A stretch of DNA of 64,000 nt from Lepraria neglecta (lineage: Eukaryota; Ascomycota; Lecanoromycetes; Lecanorales; Stereocaulaceae), in assembly GCA_033220425.1 (NCBI GenBank), contig CM065646.1:5277501-5341500 (forward strand). Direction: 5' to 3'. Under the pieces are notes generated by a model. It saw only the letters and a program-made list of their open reading frames with translations. It made no database searches and was not told the DNA's origin. Below are positions 11,576 through 21,569 of the stretch, in pieces. The translations under genes and the position numbers were made by a program. Numbering within the stretch: position 1 is the stretch's first letter; every line of letters starts with the position of its first letter.

Positions 11576-12196
11576 CTACTCATCCCTCCCCCACATCTCC
11601 CTCCTCTTCGCCCGATCCTCCCTCGCATACCTCCGTCTCCTCCCCCAGCCCTCCTTCACCTGCTCCACCTTCTTTAACTCCTCCGCCTTCTTCCCCTCAT
11701 TCGGCGCAATCATCCCCACAAAAAACGGACTGCACCCATACTTTTCAGCCAATTTCGCTCTGCTCCACGTATAAGGATCTTCCGTTCGTAACCGCCTTAT
11801 CTCCTCAATCTCTTTTTCCCGCAAATGGTATTTTTTCTCGTAGGGTTTGTGGTTCTTGATCGTGGGTGGTAATCTGCGTTCTGGTTGCTCGTAGGGGTTT
11901 GCGTGACGGTATGATTGCACGAGGAGTTGTCTGCGTGGGTCATTGGGTGGGAGGAAGACGGGTGGCGTATGGTATGGAGAGGGGGCAGAGGAGGGCGGGT
12001 TGAAGACAATGTGGTCGTTTAGTTGTGACTCGGGAATTGAGGAGGTGAAGGATGGGTCTGGTTTTGTTCTTAGGCGTTTGGTTGTTCTGCGCGCTGAGGA
12101 TTCATGGCGGCGAGCAGTCAATGGCACAAGTCCGGCAAATGAGGGATAGAGAAATTTAAGGTTTGCTGGTGGTCGCCGGGGGAGAAAAACGGACAT
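11576..12196 (-). CDS. MRPL20: mitochondrial large-subunit ribosomal protein mL58 (MRPL20)
   Basis: A single exon of 206 residues. The N-terminus is basic with a run of Arg and hydroxylated residues (TARRHESSARRTTKRLR), consistent with mitochondrial import. The conserved core is in the middle and C-terminal part: LPPNDPRRQLLVQSYRH, KKYHLREKEIEEIRRLR, DPYTWSRAKLAEKYGCSPFF, and a charged end (AREDRAKRREMWGRDE). This matches the fungal mL58/YmL20 family, a component of the mitochondrial 54S subunit. The ATG at 12196 gives the presequence and no intron is needed. Its 5' side faces the gene at 12727. Confidence 0.88.
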   Translation of the reverse strand: MSVFLPRRPPANLKFLYPSFAGLVPLTARRHESSARRTTKRLRTKPDPSFTSSIPESQLNDHIVFNPPSSAPSPYHTPPVFLPPNDPRRQLLVQSYRHANPYEQPERRLPPTIKNHKPYEKKYHLREKEIEEIRRLRTEDPYTWSRAKLAEKYGCSPFFVGMIAPNEGKKAEELKKVEQVKEGWGRRRRYAREDRAKRREMWGRDE

Positions 12197-12726
12197 GTCG
12201 TGTGTATGGTGGACTTCTTGTTGAGCTCACAATCTCGAGCTTCAATCTTTTTTTGGGCAAGGGTCAATATTATAGCCATTCGGAAAGGACATCGTACGGA
12301 TATAACAGTCTAAAATCGAGAAAGTGTGCGAAGAGGAAGATCCCTGCCAAACGTCGTCACTGGCTGGCTGAGACGTGGCCACCCTAACCCTTCGGTGCTT
12401 CGAAACTCCAGCACATCTAATTGCGAAGGGGTCACTACTATCCTCATCCTTTTCTCCTTTTTTTGACACGTCCCCCTTCCGAACGTCAACATTGGAGTAC
12501 CATCCAATGCAGAGAGAAAGCTTGTAGCCACTTACAGGTAAGCTACTGAGGCGCCATTGGCAGCACCAATACACTCAGCAATCACGCGCGCAACCATTTG
12601 GCTTGGCCTATTTACTACTTCACTTTGTTTTCTGGATCGCAGAGATTGATTGTTACACAGGTGTCTTTCTACAAGCGAGAGCCATCCATGCTCCCGAGTT
12701 AGGCACACGCAAAGCAATTCGGCAAA
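12197..12726. other. divergent promoter region
   Basis: 530 bp between the starts of the mL58 gene (minus) and the gene at 12727 (plus). It should contain both promoters; no particular site is recognisable. Confidence 0.4.
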
Positions 12727-13851
12727 ATGGCCGATAAACAGGCCGGCTTGGGCAATGATATTGGTGATGATTCAGGGTCACGCATTTCATCGGTACCACT
12801 ACTCGGTGAAGGGTTGAACAGCGCACCCGAACCGAGCGAAACCTCCGATCTAAATGGCAAGACTGGGAAGAGGAGATTCTGGAACTTAGGCAGAAAGAAG
12901 GAAGATGAGAGGGCCAGGAAGAAGCAAGAAGCTGCTGGTGCCAGCGCTCCTCCTACGACAGCTCCCACAACTGACCCTAAGACTATGCGCCCCGTGTCAC
13001 CTTTAATAGGAGTGGGTCCTCCGATCAAGCAGACTATATCATACCCATACGGCGTGCCAGGTTCTCCTGGGCGCAATCTCAATTCGTCCTCTCCTGGAAT
13101 ACCTTCGCCTGCCTCCTCCCAGATATTCGAACGAAGCGTTCAAGAGGATGGCCTAGCCTCGTCTGCTTCGCCTGCGATACCAGCCCACATTACTACAGAG
13201 AACCATATACCCTCCGTCCTGGACGCGTCTTCTGAGGCAATCACGGACGACCGTCTAAATCCGGACAATGTGGAAATAGTCATGCATGCGGCACATCAGC
13301 CTGCTGCTGTGACAGTGACAGGCACTGGGACCAGTGAAGCCGCAGGCATGTCATGGTCAGACGATCTACTAGCTCATCCAGACAATGATGACGCTGCGTC
13401 AAACTACGGCGCACTGGATTCACATGACGTCCGGAGGCTCAGCTTTATCTCATTCGCTGACGTTGTTCACGCAGAACACGTCGATCACTCTGGGAGTGTA
13501 GCGCCAAGTGTCTCAAGTCCATTGGCTTCTGTTTCGCACAACCGATCTCCATCGCCAGTGCGCTCACCTCAAGGTCTCGGCGGCTCATCATTTGTAAGCG
13601 GGTCAGACTCTTCCCGAGGACTGGAATCCTCGCCGAACCGAGGTGGACAAGGACCCGGTAGCCCCTTCTCAGGCCACAGCCCTCCGACAGGAGGCGAATT
13701 GACCATTGAGACGATGCGGCAAGCGTTGAGAAAGACTGGCAGCGGAGATCTAAGCGGCGCGAGGAGCCAACCAATGAGTGCAACTGGTGGAGATGATGGA
13801 ACGGTAGAGCATCCCTTCAAGGAGTCAAAGGGTGGAGAGCAAGACGCGTGA
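12727..13851 (+). CDS. intrinsically disordered hypothetical protein
   Basis: A single exon of 374 residues, almost wholly low-complexity in Ser, Pro, Gly, Asp and Ala. A basic patch at about residues 45-75 (KRRFWNLGRKKEDERARKKQ) is the only strongly charged part and could be a nuclear signal or membrane-contact patch. Many S/T-P sites (for example MRPVSPLIG, SPSPVRSPQG) suggest phosphorylation. A short more ordered piece, DVRRLSFISFADVVHAEH (about residues 236-253), may be a conserved linear motif. There is no membrane segment or signal peptide. The ATG lies directly after GCAAA and is the first in a long open frame. Function unknown. Confidence 0.7.
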   Translation: MADKQAGLGNDIGDDSGSRISSVPLLGEGLNSAPEPSETSDLNGKTGKRRFWNLGRKKEDERARKKQEAAGASAPPTTAPTTDPKTMRPVSPLIGVGPPIKQTISYPYGVPGSPGRNLNSSSPGIPSPASSQIFERSVQEDGLASSASPAIPAHITTENHIPSVLDASSEAITDDRLNPDNVEIVMHAAHQPAAVTVTGTGTSEAAGMSWSDDLLAHPDNDDAASNYGALDSHDVRRLSFISFADVVHAEHVDHSGSVAPSVSSPLASVSHNRSPSPVRSPQGLGGSSFVSGSDSSRGLESSPNRGGQGPGSPFSGHSPPTGGELTIETMRQALRKTGSGDLSGARSQPMSATGGDDGTVEHPFKESKGGEQDA

Positions 13852-14759
13852 GATACCAGGTGTTGGCTTAGGAAGCGCAGCCTACTGCAGGCTGCATGGC
13901 CGGAGGGGTGTGTGGGGGTTTGTCTTTACAATTGATATTTGTCGAGTACCCTATATTTGCAAGCGATTCAGTATCTAGTCATGAAGATCATGGAGCAAAT
14001 TATTGAGTTCAAAGGCCCGCCTATGGAGCGCATGCGACCTTGCAGCACTGGCGTGGTGGGCATGTCTAAGCCAATATGCGTGCTTTAGAGTATTAGATAT
14101 TCAATACATACCCAGGAGACATGATGGGTAAATGAAGCAAGCGTTAGGTTACTAGATGAATCTATCGCTTTAATATCATCTGTACCTTGGTCCATGATAT
14201 GTCGAAAATGTGGGCCCGTGCTCCGGTCCTACTTCGGCCAGCCGCTTCCACTTCCACTTCCCTCATCTATTGCGCCTGACCCAATTGTGTATTACACAAT
14301 GGCTGCCCGCAGTCAATAACAAAGCGCCCGACTGGAGCTCATCGGGTGCCTGGGAACCTGCCTCATAGGGGCAGTCGCGATGCAAGTTCTAAGGCCTGCT
14401 TGAGTGGAGATCTTGACCAATCCACCTTGCCCAAACAGCTGGAACCTTACTGTACCAATCGCTTCTCGTAGATGTTTCGGCGGTATCATATGCAAGAGTA
14501 TCAATCTCCGACAGTCAGCCCACTGTCTCGGACGACAGAACATTCTACGCCTCTATGTTTGCGGCCTTTTCTTTCACGACTCGCTACGGACCCACATCTC
14601 CGATGACCTTATAGAGACGCTTGCGTTCTGCTCGGCAGTGGCATACCCCGGTTTCATGAGCTTTCATAAGTCCTCGCCAGCGGGTTACAGTTGATTCTGG
14701 CTTTATAAGGGAAACGACGAGAAACCAGAAGTGACTAAGGAGATAGGCCTACAAAAACA
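13852..14759. other. intergenic, 0.9 kb
   Basis: Between the disordered-protein gene and the RasGAP gene, both on the plus strand. It should contain a terminator and a promoter. The short open frames (for example 14404-14694) do not look like protein. No repeat or RNA gene seen. Confidence 0.4.
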
Positions 14760-17700
14760 ATGGAAGCACGACTCGAGAGCAGAAAGCGCAACGAGGCCAA
14801 GCGCAACTCCGGCTTCTTCGGACAAGAGCACACAAGCCATGGTATTCAGCGGCGGACGAGCAAAAAGGCGTCATCGAGGGACAGGCAGGGTCAAATCTAC
14901 TCAGACGACTTTGGCGAAGAGGATGTAGCTTCAGCTGGTTCACCCGAACCAACTCCAATGTTGCCTTCTGGGACTCATCTACCAATTTCAGCCTTCTCAA
15001 CATCCAGAAGCGCATCACCGCAAATCCCCTCTCGCCGAAGCCCACATCCAAGATTTCGTGAGGGCACTCCCTCCGCTCGCCCTCATATCTCCAGCCACGC
15101 TAGGAATAGCAGCAATGAATCTCAATCGAGACCCAGGACAAGGACATTAGAGGAGCGATATAGGGAAAATTCTCCTACCCCATGGGAGCAGCTAAATCGC
15201 CCGCGACTAGGCTCACTTGGGTCACCGCCCATTCGAGACGACGATGACGATTCATCATCCATAGGATTCCCTTCGATAATACCAACTCCACCCCTAGAGA
15301 ACCCGACGCGCTCCGCTCGACGAGGACTCACCAACCCTTCAGCTCGGCCTCTGTCGCCCATTAGAAATCCAATCGCTGCGAAGCCCGGCACTCCCATGTC
15401 TTCTTCTTCCACAGATGCCAAGAAAATTTTGCAGTTGATGAAAACAACTTGTGGTAGAATGCACGGCATTCTTTCCTTTCGGATGTCATACTCAGGCACA
15501 TGGTCTTCTGGTTATTGCGCCATCAATGTAGCATCAGGCAGCCTAATATATCAAGCAAAAGGGAAGGTGTCTGACAATAAAACATTGATCCCTGACCTAC
15601 GGGGATGCCAGGTGCGGACCTTATATGATGCTGAATCACGGTCAACTTTCCTCGATGTAGCTACCCGGAGGACTAGCATGGGTATCCACTTGCGTCCACA
15701 TGTACCTGAGACATTCGACTCATGGCTGGCGGCACTTCTCTGTTGGCAGCCTATCCGGCCGAAGGGTGTGCAAAACAAAATGACAAAGCCGCAGGAAGCC
15801 CACATAGTCGAGCGTAAACTTGGGGATCGCAAAAGACATTCCTGGAGTACTTCAGCCAAAGATGCCTCTATCATAAAAGTCGGCAAGATGCTGATGTGGG
15901 ACAAAGATGCTAGATCTGGGTCATCATTATCACCGGCAGCAAACGGTAGAATCTCAACATACAAGCAGCTCAAGTCAATATCAAAAAATTGGCGGAAGGT
16001 GTCGTGTACGCTTCAGGAGAACGGGCACTTCAAGTTGATTGCAGGATCCGATAACATGGTGATGGCCATCATTCAGCTGTCTTCCCTTTCCAGATGTGCG
16101 ATTCAGCGCTTGGACCCTTCAGTACTGGACGACGAATTCTCCCTTGCCATCTATCCCCAATACGCATCGACAGCCACTAACTTGCCTCCTCTAGATCCAG
16201 TCTACCTATCATTGGACTCTCGCGTTCTTTTTGAGGTCTGGTTCGTTCTTTTGAGAGCTTTCACAGTGCCAGAGCTGTACGGCCCAGAATCGAATTCAGT
16301 AGCTAAGGATGCGGAATCAAGTACTTTGGAGGCAGCGACTCTCGTACCTAAACCTCCGAGCGTCGACATGTTTCGTGTCGAAAGATTGCTATCATTGCGT
16401 ATCATAGAGGCTAAGCTGCATTCTGGTCGCGGCCAAACCTCTCATAGCTCGAGCTCAGAATCCGGGCCACGGCCATCAAGCAAGAAAGACATGATTTCTG
16501 GTAGTTATTACGCCGAGGTTCAACTGGACAGCGAATTGAGAGGCAAAACAGCCGTGAAATCAGATACGAGCAATCCCTTCTGGCGTGAGGACTTCGAGTT
16601 CGCCGATCTTCCCCCAGTCCTTTCTAGTGCTTCGATAGAGCTGAAGACCCGGAATGCTGGACAAAAGGACTGGACCCTCGCACATGCACCCATTGACCTC
16701 GAGCGTGGGGACATCAACCCTGGCTCGATTGACGGCGACGTCGAGGTATCACCCTTGGACCTATTATACGGCAAGGTAGACATTCGAATAGATGAGGTAG
16801 AGAGGGCCACTGATACCGAGAAATGGTGGCCTATCGTGAATGAGGATGAAGAAGTCGTTGGCGAAATGCTCATGAAAGTTCGAATAGAAGAGCTGGTTGT
16901 GCTCATGAGTCGCGATTATGGCCCCATCCTGGAGTTGCTCCACAGGTTTTCCAGTGGATTGACAAATCAGATTGCCCAGATGGCTCATATCGAGCTGAAG
17001 AGGATATCAGAAATCATGCTCAATATCTTCCAGGTCTCCTCGGAGGCAAGCAATTGGCTCATGTCGCTCGTTGAGGATGAGATTGACAACATCCACAAAG
17101 AGACGCCCATGTCGAAGTTTCGATATGGCAGGAATCGGATCGCCTCCAACGACTCGTATGAATCAAGCGTCGAGCGAGAAGTTTTTCTTCGAGACCTTGG
17201 GAAGAACGCGACTGTTGAAGCCAACCTGCTCTTCAGGGGCAATTCGCTCCTGACCAAAGCTCTGGATTCGCATATGCGAAGATTAGGCAAGGAATACCTG
17301 GAAGACACTTTGTGCGAGAAGATGAGGGATATCGACGAGAGCGACCCAGAGTGTGAAGTCGATCCAAACAGAGTAAGGGATCCAGAGCATTTACAACGTA
17401 ATTGGAGGAATCTCATTGCGTTGACCGAGAACGTGTGGAAATCCATTTCGACTTCAGCAAACCGCTGCCCTCCTGAGCTACGCCATATTATGCGACATAT
17501 CCGCGCCTGCGCTGAAGATCGATATGGCGACTTCCTTCGGACTGTGACGTATAGCAGCGTGTCAGGTTTCCTCTTTCTGCGCTTCTTCTGTCCTGCCGTT
17601 CTCAACCCTAAGCTGTTCGGCTTGCTTAAAGGTTGGTCCTTTTTTTCCAGCGCCTGGAAGTCGTTTGCAACATCGACTAACACTGCTTTAGATCATCCCC

Positions 17701-18998
17701 GGCCTCGGGCTCAACGTACTCTTACACTGATCACTAAAGCCTTGCAGACACTTGCCAATATGACTACTTTTGGCAGTAAGGAGCCTTGGATGGAACCGAT
17801 GAACGCCTTTTTGACATCCCATCGCCAAGAATTCAAGTCATTTGTAGACGATCTCTGCTCCATTAGTGCAGACCACAGGACATCCACTATTCCTCCTTCA
17901 TACGCTACGCCCATTACCATACTAGGGCGTCTCCCTGGCACTAGTCGTGAAGGCTTTCCAAGTCTTCCTTATTTGATCGATCAAGCAAGGGAGTGTGCCG
18001 GTCTTGTAGACGTGTGGCTCGATGCCCGAAAAGAGATCAACCCAAATATCCCAATGAGCGAAGAAATGAAGAGGTTTGATGATCTATGCGAAGAATCCCG
18101 CGAGAAATCGAAACAATGTCTTACACGCGCCGAGCAAGCCGAACGGCCCAGTGGTACTCTGGAGCCGAAATGGGAAGAACTAGTTGATCAAATGGACCGA
18201 AAAGCAAGATTCAGAGAGACCCATGGGCACAGATCGCCCGACACGCTCACGGTGGAAGGGAGCATTCATACAGAGAACAGCAGCACCTCAAGTCTTACAG
18301 ACAGTTACTTCGCCCGCAAGCACCCTCCTAAAAGCCATCCTGGAGCCTCACGCTTAATCATTGCTGCCTCTCCCACGTCTCCAAGATCTCCAGACTCGGA
18401 CCAGATCAATGAGGAATCAGATTCTGAAACGGATACGCCGCCAGGTTCCTCTTCCAGCGTCTGGGATCCAGGAGTCCTTCATGGCGAAAATCTGTCTCCC
18501 ACACCTTCTGAAATCGACGATGTAGATCTAGACATACCAGATGACCATGGTGCTATCGGATCAAGTATCTATAGCCTCAGGCCCACATCCAAACGGACGA
18601 GCACCAGTACTACCAATACGATTGTCCCCAAGCCCATCCCGCTCATCACACCTTCGTATAATAGAAGACACCCTGGACCCAGAAGCACCTACAGCCTGCG
18701 TCGCTCATCTGAACGCGCGGACATTTCGAAGAGTGTGGGGCCACGGGGAACGGGGATTACGCCTAGAGATGGAACCAGGACGAGTCGAGAAGGAGTGCGG
18801 AGTAGGGATGGAGTGAGGAGTAGAGATGGACCGCAATCAGTACCGAAAAGCATGTATCGATTGAATACGTCGCAGAATGCTGTTGAACCATCAACTCCTA
18901 AAAGTCCTACTAACAACAAGGAGGGGGCTAGTTCAAGATTGAGGTTGGGGGATTTGGGAGGCGTTTTCAAGAAGAAGGGCAGGGAAGGAGGAGGGTAG
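14760..18998 (+). CDS. BUD2: RasGAP, BUD2/CLA2-like inhibitory regulator
   Basis: GTPase-activating protein for a Ras-type GTPase; the layout fits the BUD2/CLA2 group, which acts on Rsr1/Bud1 in polarity. The coding exons are 14760-17631 and 17692-18998, 1392 residues. Residues 1-210 are a disordered Ser/Pro/Arg region; 220-500 resemble split PH-like folds; about 537-680 is a C2 domain (SGSYYAEVQLDSE, SNPFWREDFEF). The RasGAP domain (about 815-1015) holds the presumptive arginine finger in ANLLFRGNSLLTKALD and the FLR signature FLFLRFFCPAVLNPKLF. The tail is disordered with a small tandem REGVRSRDGVRSRDG repeat. The 60-nt intron (17632-17691) has length divisible by three and no stop, so it is easily mistaken for coding; removal restores LLKDHPRPRAQRTL. 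A family other than BUD2 (for example S. pombe gap1) is possible. Confidence 0.88.
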   Translation: MEARLESRKRNEAKRNSGFFGQEHTSHGIQRRTSKKASSRDRQGQIYSDDFGEEDVASAGSPEPTPMLPSGTHLPISAFSTSRSASPQIPSRRSPHPRFREGTPSARPHISSHARNSSNESQSRPRTRTLEERYRENSPTPWEQLNRPRLGSLGSPPIRDDDDDSSSIGFPSIIPTPPLENPTRSARRGLTNPSARPLSPIRNPIAAKPGTPMSSSSTDAKKILQLMKTTCGRMHGILSFRMSYSGTWSSGYCAINVASGSLIYQAKGKVSDNKTLIPDLRGCQVRTLYDAESRSTFLDVATRRTSMGIHLRPHVPETFDSWLAALLCWQPIRPKGVQNKMTKPQEAHIVERKLGDRKRHSWSTSAKDASIIKVGKMLMWDKDARSGSSLSPAANGRISTYKQLKSISKNWRKVSCTLQENGHFKLIAGSDNMVMAIIQLSSLSRCAIQRLDPSVLDDEFSLAIYPQYASTATNLPPLDPVYLSLDSRVLFEVWFVLLRAFTVPELYGPESNSVAKDAESSTLEAATLVPKPPSVDMFRVERLLSLRIIEAKLHSGRGQTSHSSSSESGPRPSSKKDMISGSYYAEVQLDSELRGKTAVKSDTSNPFWREDFEFADLPPVLSSASIELKTRNAGQKDWTLAHAPIDLERGDINPGSIDGDVEVSPLDLLYGKVDIRIDEVERATDTEKWWPIVNEDEEVVGEMLMKVRIEELVVLMSRDYGPILELLHRFSSGLTNQIAQMAHIELKRISEIMLNIFQVSSEASNWLMSLVEDEIDNIHKETPMSKFRYGRNRIASNDSYESSVEREVFLRDLGKNATVEANLLFRGNSLLTKALDSHMRRLGKEYLEDTLCEKMRDIDESDPECEVDPNRVRDPEHLQRNWRNLIALTENVWKSISTSANRCPPELRHIMRHIRACAEDRYGDFLRTVTYSSVSGFLFLRFFCPAVLNPKLFGLLKGWSFFSSAWKSFATSTNTALDHPRPRAQRTLTLITKALQTLANMTTFGSKEPWMEPMNAFLTSHRQEFKSFVDDLCSISADHRTSTIPPSYATPITILGRLPGTSREGFPSLPYLIDQARECAGLVDVWLDARKEINPNIPMSEEMKRFDDLCEESREKSKQCLTRAEQAERPSGTLEPKWEELVDQMDRKARFRETHGHRSPDTLTVEGSIHTENSSTSSLTDSYFARKHPPKSHPGASRLIIAASPTSPRSPDSDQINEESDSETDTPPGSSSSVWDPGVLHGENLSPTPSEIDDVDLDIPDDHGAIGSSIYSLRPTSKRTSTSTTNTIVPKPIPLITPSYNRRHPGPRSTYSLRRSSERADISKSVGPRGTGITPRDGTRTSREGVRSRDGVRSRDGPQSVPKSMYRLNTSQNAVEPSTPKSPTNNKEGASSRLRLGDLGGVFKKKGREGGG

Positions 18999-19573
18999 GG
19001 ATTATTGAGACCTATAGGAGGAAAAGAGGGAGGAAAACAGATGGGTATTTATGAGTGACGGCAGCGGCAAATGATTTGGTTATATTCATAGCGAAAGCGT
19101 TGTGGGCATGGATATGGCGATGGCGTTTTTGGGATTATTTGGGTGGCTTTTGTCTTGGTTTGAGATAATTCGGAAAGTTCTACATCCTTGAATCCTGATT
19201 TCAACTGTGCTTTGAATATTCAAGCTGCGATGAGCGGAGTGAGACTGCCTGAGGAAACAACACATCGGAGTGCAAGGAGCGATGATCGCTCTTCCAGGCA
19301 GAAACCTCGCTCCGAAACAACGTCGTCTTTCCTGTCCATTCAGAAGACAATCGCCAAGTAAGAAGACCCATTTGAATATTGGATTGATAGTGTATGCACG
19401 CTAGCACCCTGTTTAAAGCTTCGTGGCCTTCTCGGAATTTTTTTGGGTTTGCGTAACACTTTTCCTGCTTGAAGACCATTACCAACGGGGAAGATCCCTG
19501 TGAATACTAAACTGGTAGGCAAGCTATCTATGATGCGGTGGAACGGAGGCATTTGATGACAGTGAGATCCTGT

Positions 19574-20044
19574 CTAGGTCCCTGTATAGGAAGCACACTG
19601 TATTGATCCTGAAGGAATAATTGTTGCAGCCAGAGAGCTCCTTAGGTGGATATTCGAATCTCGATTTGTATAACGTGACCAATCTCGTGTACTCGCCTTT
19701 TGGCCCGCCGGATGACTGCAGATTGCCGTCTCTGTATATCCAATGACGCTTCCCTCGATGCACGACATTCTCGACACGTCAGTCAGACCCGCCGCAATCC
19801 TGCTCTTCCCAGTGTATGCTTGCCACTTATCTGCCACAGGGATATGTACTCTTCTTGGTGTTGGAGACTTTCGCCCATCAGCTCGATTGAAGTAGTGAGA
19901 CACGGACCAAGGAGACTGAGACATCCGTGTTCCATGCGTCTGCGCACCTTCCCTCTGCGTGTTATCGTTATGGAGACCATTAGCAGCTTCTGCACGACAT
20001 AACAAGAATGCCAGGGTATATCCCAGGCTTCCGATAAGCTTCAA
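19574..20044 (-). CDS. candidate small secreted protein
   Basis: A 156-codon open frame begins with a good-looking signal peptide (MKLIGSLGYTLAFLLC, cleavage likely after AEA). The rest has three cysteines outside the leader and no recognised domain, which would fit a small secreted or effector-like protein. The composition after residue 60 is not strongly protein-like and another frame is open over the 3' half, so an unseen intron or chance are both possible. It lies in gene-poor DNA beside a transposon relic, a common place for such genes, but that is weak support. Confidence 0.22.
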   Translation of the reverse strand: MKLIGSLGYTLAFLLCRAEAANGLHNDNTQREGAQTHGTRMSQSPWSVSHYFNRADGRKSPTPRRVHIPVADKWQAYTGKSRIAAGLTDVSRMSCIEGSVIGYTETAICSHPAGQKASTRDWSRYTNRDSNIHLRSSLAATIIPSGSIQCASYTGT

Positions 20045-20243
20045 CGGACCTGTCGGCAGCTACCTATGCTAAGCGTTCCATTGGATGCAGTTCGAAGTGG
20101 GGTGCGCAAGATAAGTGTCTTCATTCACCTGCATCTGTTCCTTTCGTGCTTTGGCTCATGCTCTGAATACCATTGTCAGTGTTCGAGGCAATAGGAACGG
20201 TATCAATAGGGTATAAGAAGATGAAAAAGGTATGGGCACTGGG

Positions 20244-20284
20244 GGCTGGCGTGGAGGGGTGCCAAGATTCCCCCCACGCCGGCC
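20244..20284. repeat. GC-rich inverted repeat (hairpin)
   Basis: GGCTGGCGTGGAGGGG and CCCCCCACGCCGGCC pair over about 15 bp with one mismatch, around a 10-nt loop. It lies 46 bp left of the Fot1/pogo element and is not part of its terminal repeat. It may be a footprint of another element or a transcript hairpin. Confidence 0.5.
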
Positions 20285-20330
20285 TTTCGTGCACGTCTCT
20301 CTTTTCGCAAGGCTTTGCTACCTCAACTTA

Positions 20331-20371
20331 GAAGGGTTCCCCCCAAGTGCGCAACCCTATAGGGCTGAACG
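20331..20371. repeat. left terminal inverted repeat of the Fot1/pogo element
   Basis: Starts GAAGGGTTC directly after the TA at 20329-20330 and pairs with 21530-21569 with a few mismatches and small gaps; the inner part, CAACCCTATAGGGCTGA, is identical. Confidence 0.85.
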
Positions 20372-20444
20372 TCAAAAGTTTGTATGCATACATCCGATCT
20401 TATTGCAGATTTCGCTGAATTGGACTCTATACAGTTGATAGCTA

Positions 20445-21483
20445 TTATTCAGCCTTGCGAGGCTTTCTCACACGTTGCCCTCTTCCCATTAGTTGATCCT
20501 TGAGCTCCCCAGGACCCTGCTGCATGTGCTTGCCTTGCTCCCAACCCTCCGCCAACCGTCCTTGCTGTAGATCCTGAGTAGTTACCCTCAACCGTAGGAT
20601 CACTATCTTCTTCTGACGCCTTTCAGGCGGTGAGATTGGAGATAGTAGGGCCGCTGGAGGTGATGGTGGAGCTGCTGGAGCACGTCGTCTTGGTGTAGCT
20701 GGCGGGCGCGGTGGGGCGAATAATTCAGGTCCTAGTATATTAAGTCTTCTTATCTCTTGACTCCTTTCCTTCTCCTTCTTCTTTAACCTATTTTACTAAG
20801 CAATAGTAGTATATTTAGCGTTCCTCTTATCAATCACATCGTGATTTATAACTCTTGCGGCACCGTAGTTACCCTGGACCCTGCTAGCTTTGGCCTTCTT
20901 CCTTCTGTTAAGCTCAAGGAGCTCGGAATTAGTAACGCTTTGGACGGTATATTCAGCCATCGCAGAGATTGTAGCCTTACTCAGCTTACTAAGAAGTTCC
21001 TGAAGATCTTTGCCCTCTACTGCATAATTTAATAGCTGCTCGACCTGCAAGGTATTCGCCGGAGTCATAAGGACCTTCCTATTGCCGTCAGGACCTGAAC
21101 AAGTAAGCGTCCCTTCTGGTAGTATTGTTGGATGAATAGTCACGTCGTAGTACCGATAATTCTCTGCCAGAGGGAAGTGTTTAAGTACTATTTCTGGCTC
21201 GAATGGTGAGAGTCCTGTTACTGCCCAGGCCTTCTGAATATTGGTTGGCGTAATAGATTCGGCCCGCGCTCGTTGGTAGAGTTCTAAGAAATCGACCTTA
21301 TCGATGGAGTAGCTGGCACCGAGTCGAGTTGTTCGCTGGACGTGATTTTTGTATGCGGTTGCTAATGGCGCGAAAACACCAATATCCAGAGGTTACAGTA
21401 TATGCATTGTATGCGCAGGGAGATATAGAAGGATGATTTTTTGGCGGATACAGATAGCTGAATAGTACTGTAGGGTTGAATAG
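20445..21483 (-). pseudogene. C-terminal remnant of a pogo/Fot1 (DDE_1) transposase
   Basis: Read on the minus strand, one frame runs from about 21483 to the TAA at 20447-20445. It has the hallmark block of the family: KIILLYLPAHTMHIL, then a stop where Gln is expected, then PLDIGVFAPLATAYKNHV, followed by KVDFLELYQRARAE and a Lys/Arg-rich tail. Three internal stops interrupt it: TAA at 21395-21393 (expected CAA of the LQPLD motif), TAG at 20798-20796 and TAA at 20795-20793. All are explained by C-to-T changes of CAA or CAG, and there is no frameshift. This is the RIP pattern. The missing N-terminal half reflects the deletion of the element. Confidence 0.85.
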
Positions 21484-21529
21484 TTGAAAGGGTTGGAATA
21501 TGCAGTAAAAATCCCGCGTACTATTCAGT

Positions 21530-21569
21530 CAGCCCTATAGGGTTGGGGCACTTGAGGTGTGAACCCTTC
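21530..21569. repeat. right terminal inverted repeat of the Fot1/pogo element
   Basis: Reverse complement matches the left end at 20331-20371. It ends GAACCCTTC followed by the TA at 21570-21571. Confidence 0.85.

Larger units (their letters stand above)
18999..20330. other. intergenic, start of the accessory island
   Basis: 1.3 kb between the RasGAP gene and the left end of the Fot1/pogo element. It holds one weak candidate small secreted protein on the minus strand (19574-20044) and a GC-rich hairpin at 20244-20284. Otherwise nothing is recognisable. Confidence 0.4.
20331..21569 (-). mobile_element. internally deleted Fot1/pogo (Tc1-mariner superfamily) element
   Basis: 1239 bp with terminal inverted repeats of about 40 bp: the left end reads GAAGGGTTCCCCCCAAGTGC and the right end, read inward on the other strand, GAAGGGTTCACACCTCAAGTG; both go on to an identical CAACCCTATAGGGCTGA. 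The element is flanked by TA on both sides (20329-20330 and 21570-21571), the target duplication of this superfamily. Inside is only the C-terminal part of a DDE transposase on the minus strand. The 5' half of the transposase, including the helix-turn-helix and the first Asp residues, is missing: the remaining coding begins about 50 bp inside the right repeat. The copy cannot make an active transposase. Confidence 0.88.
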
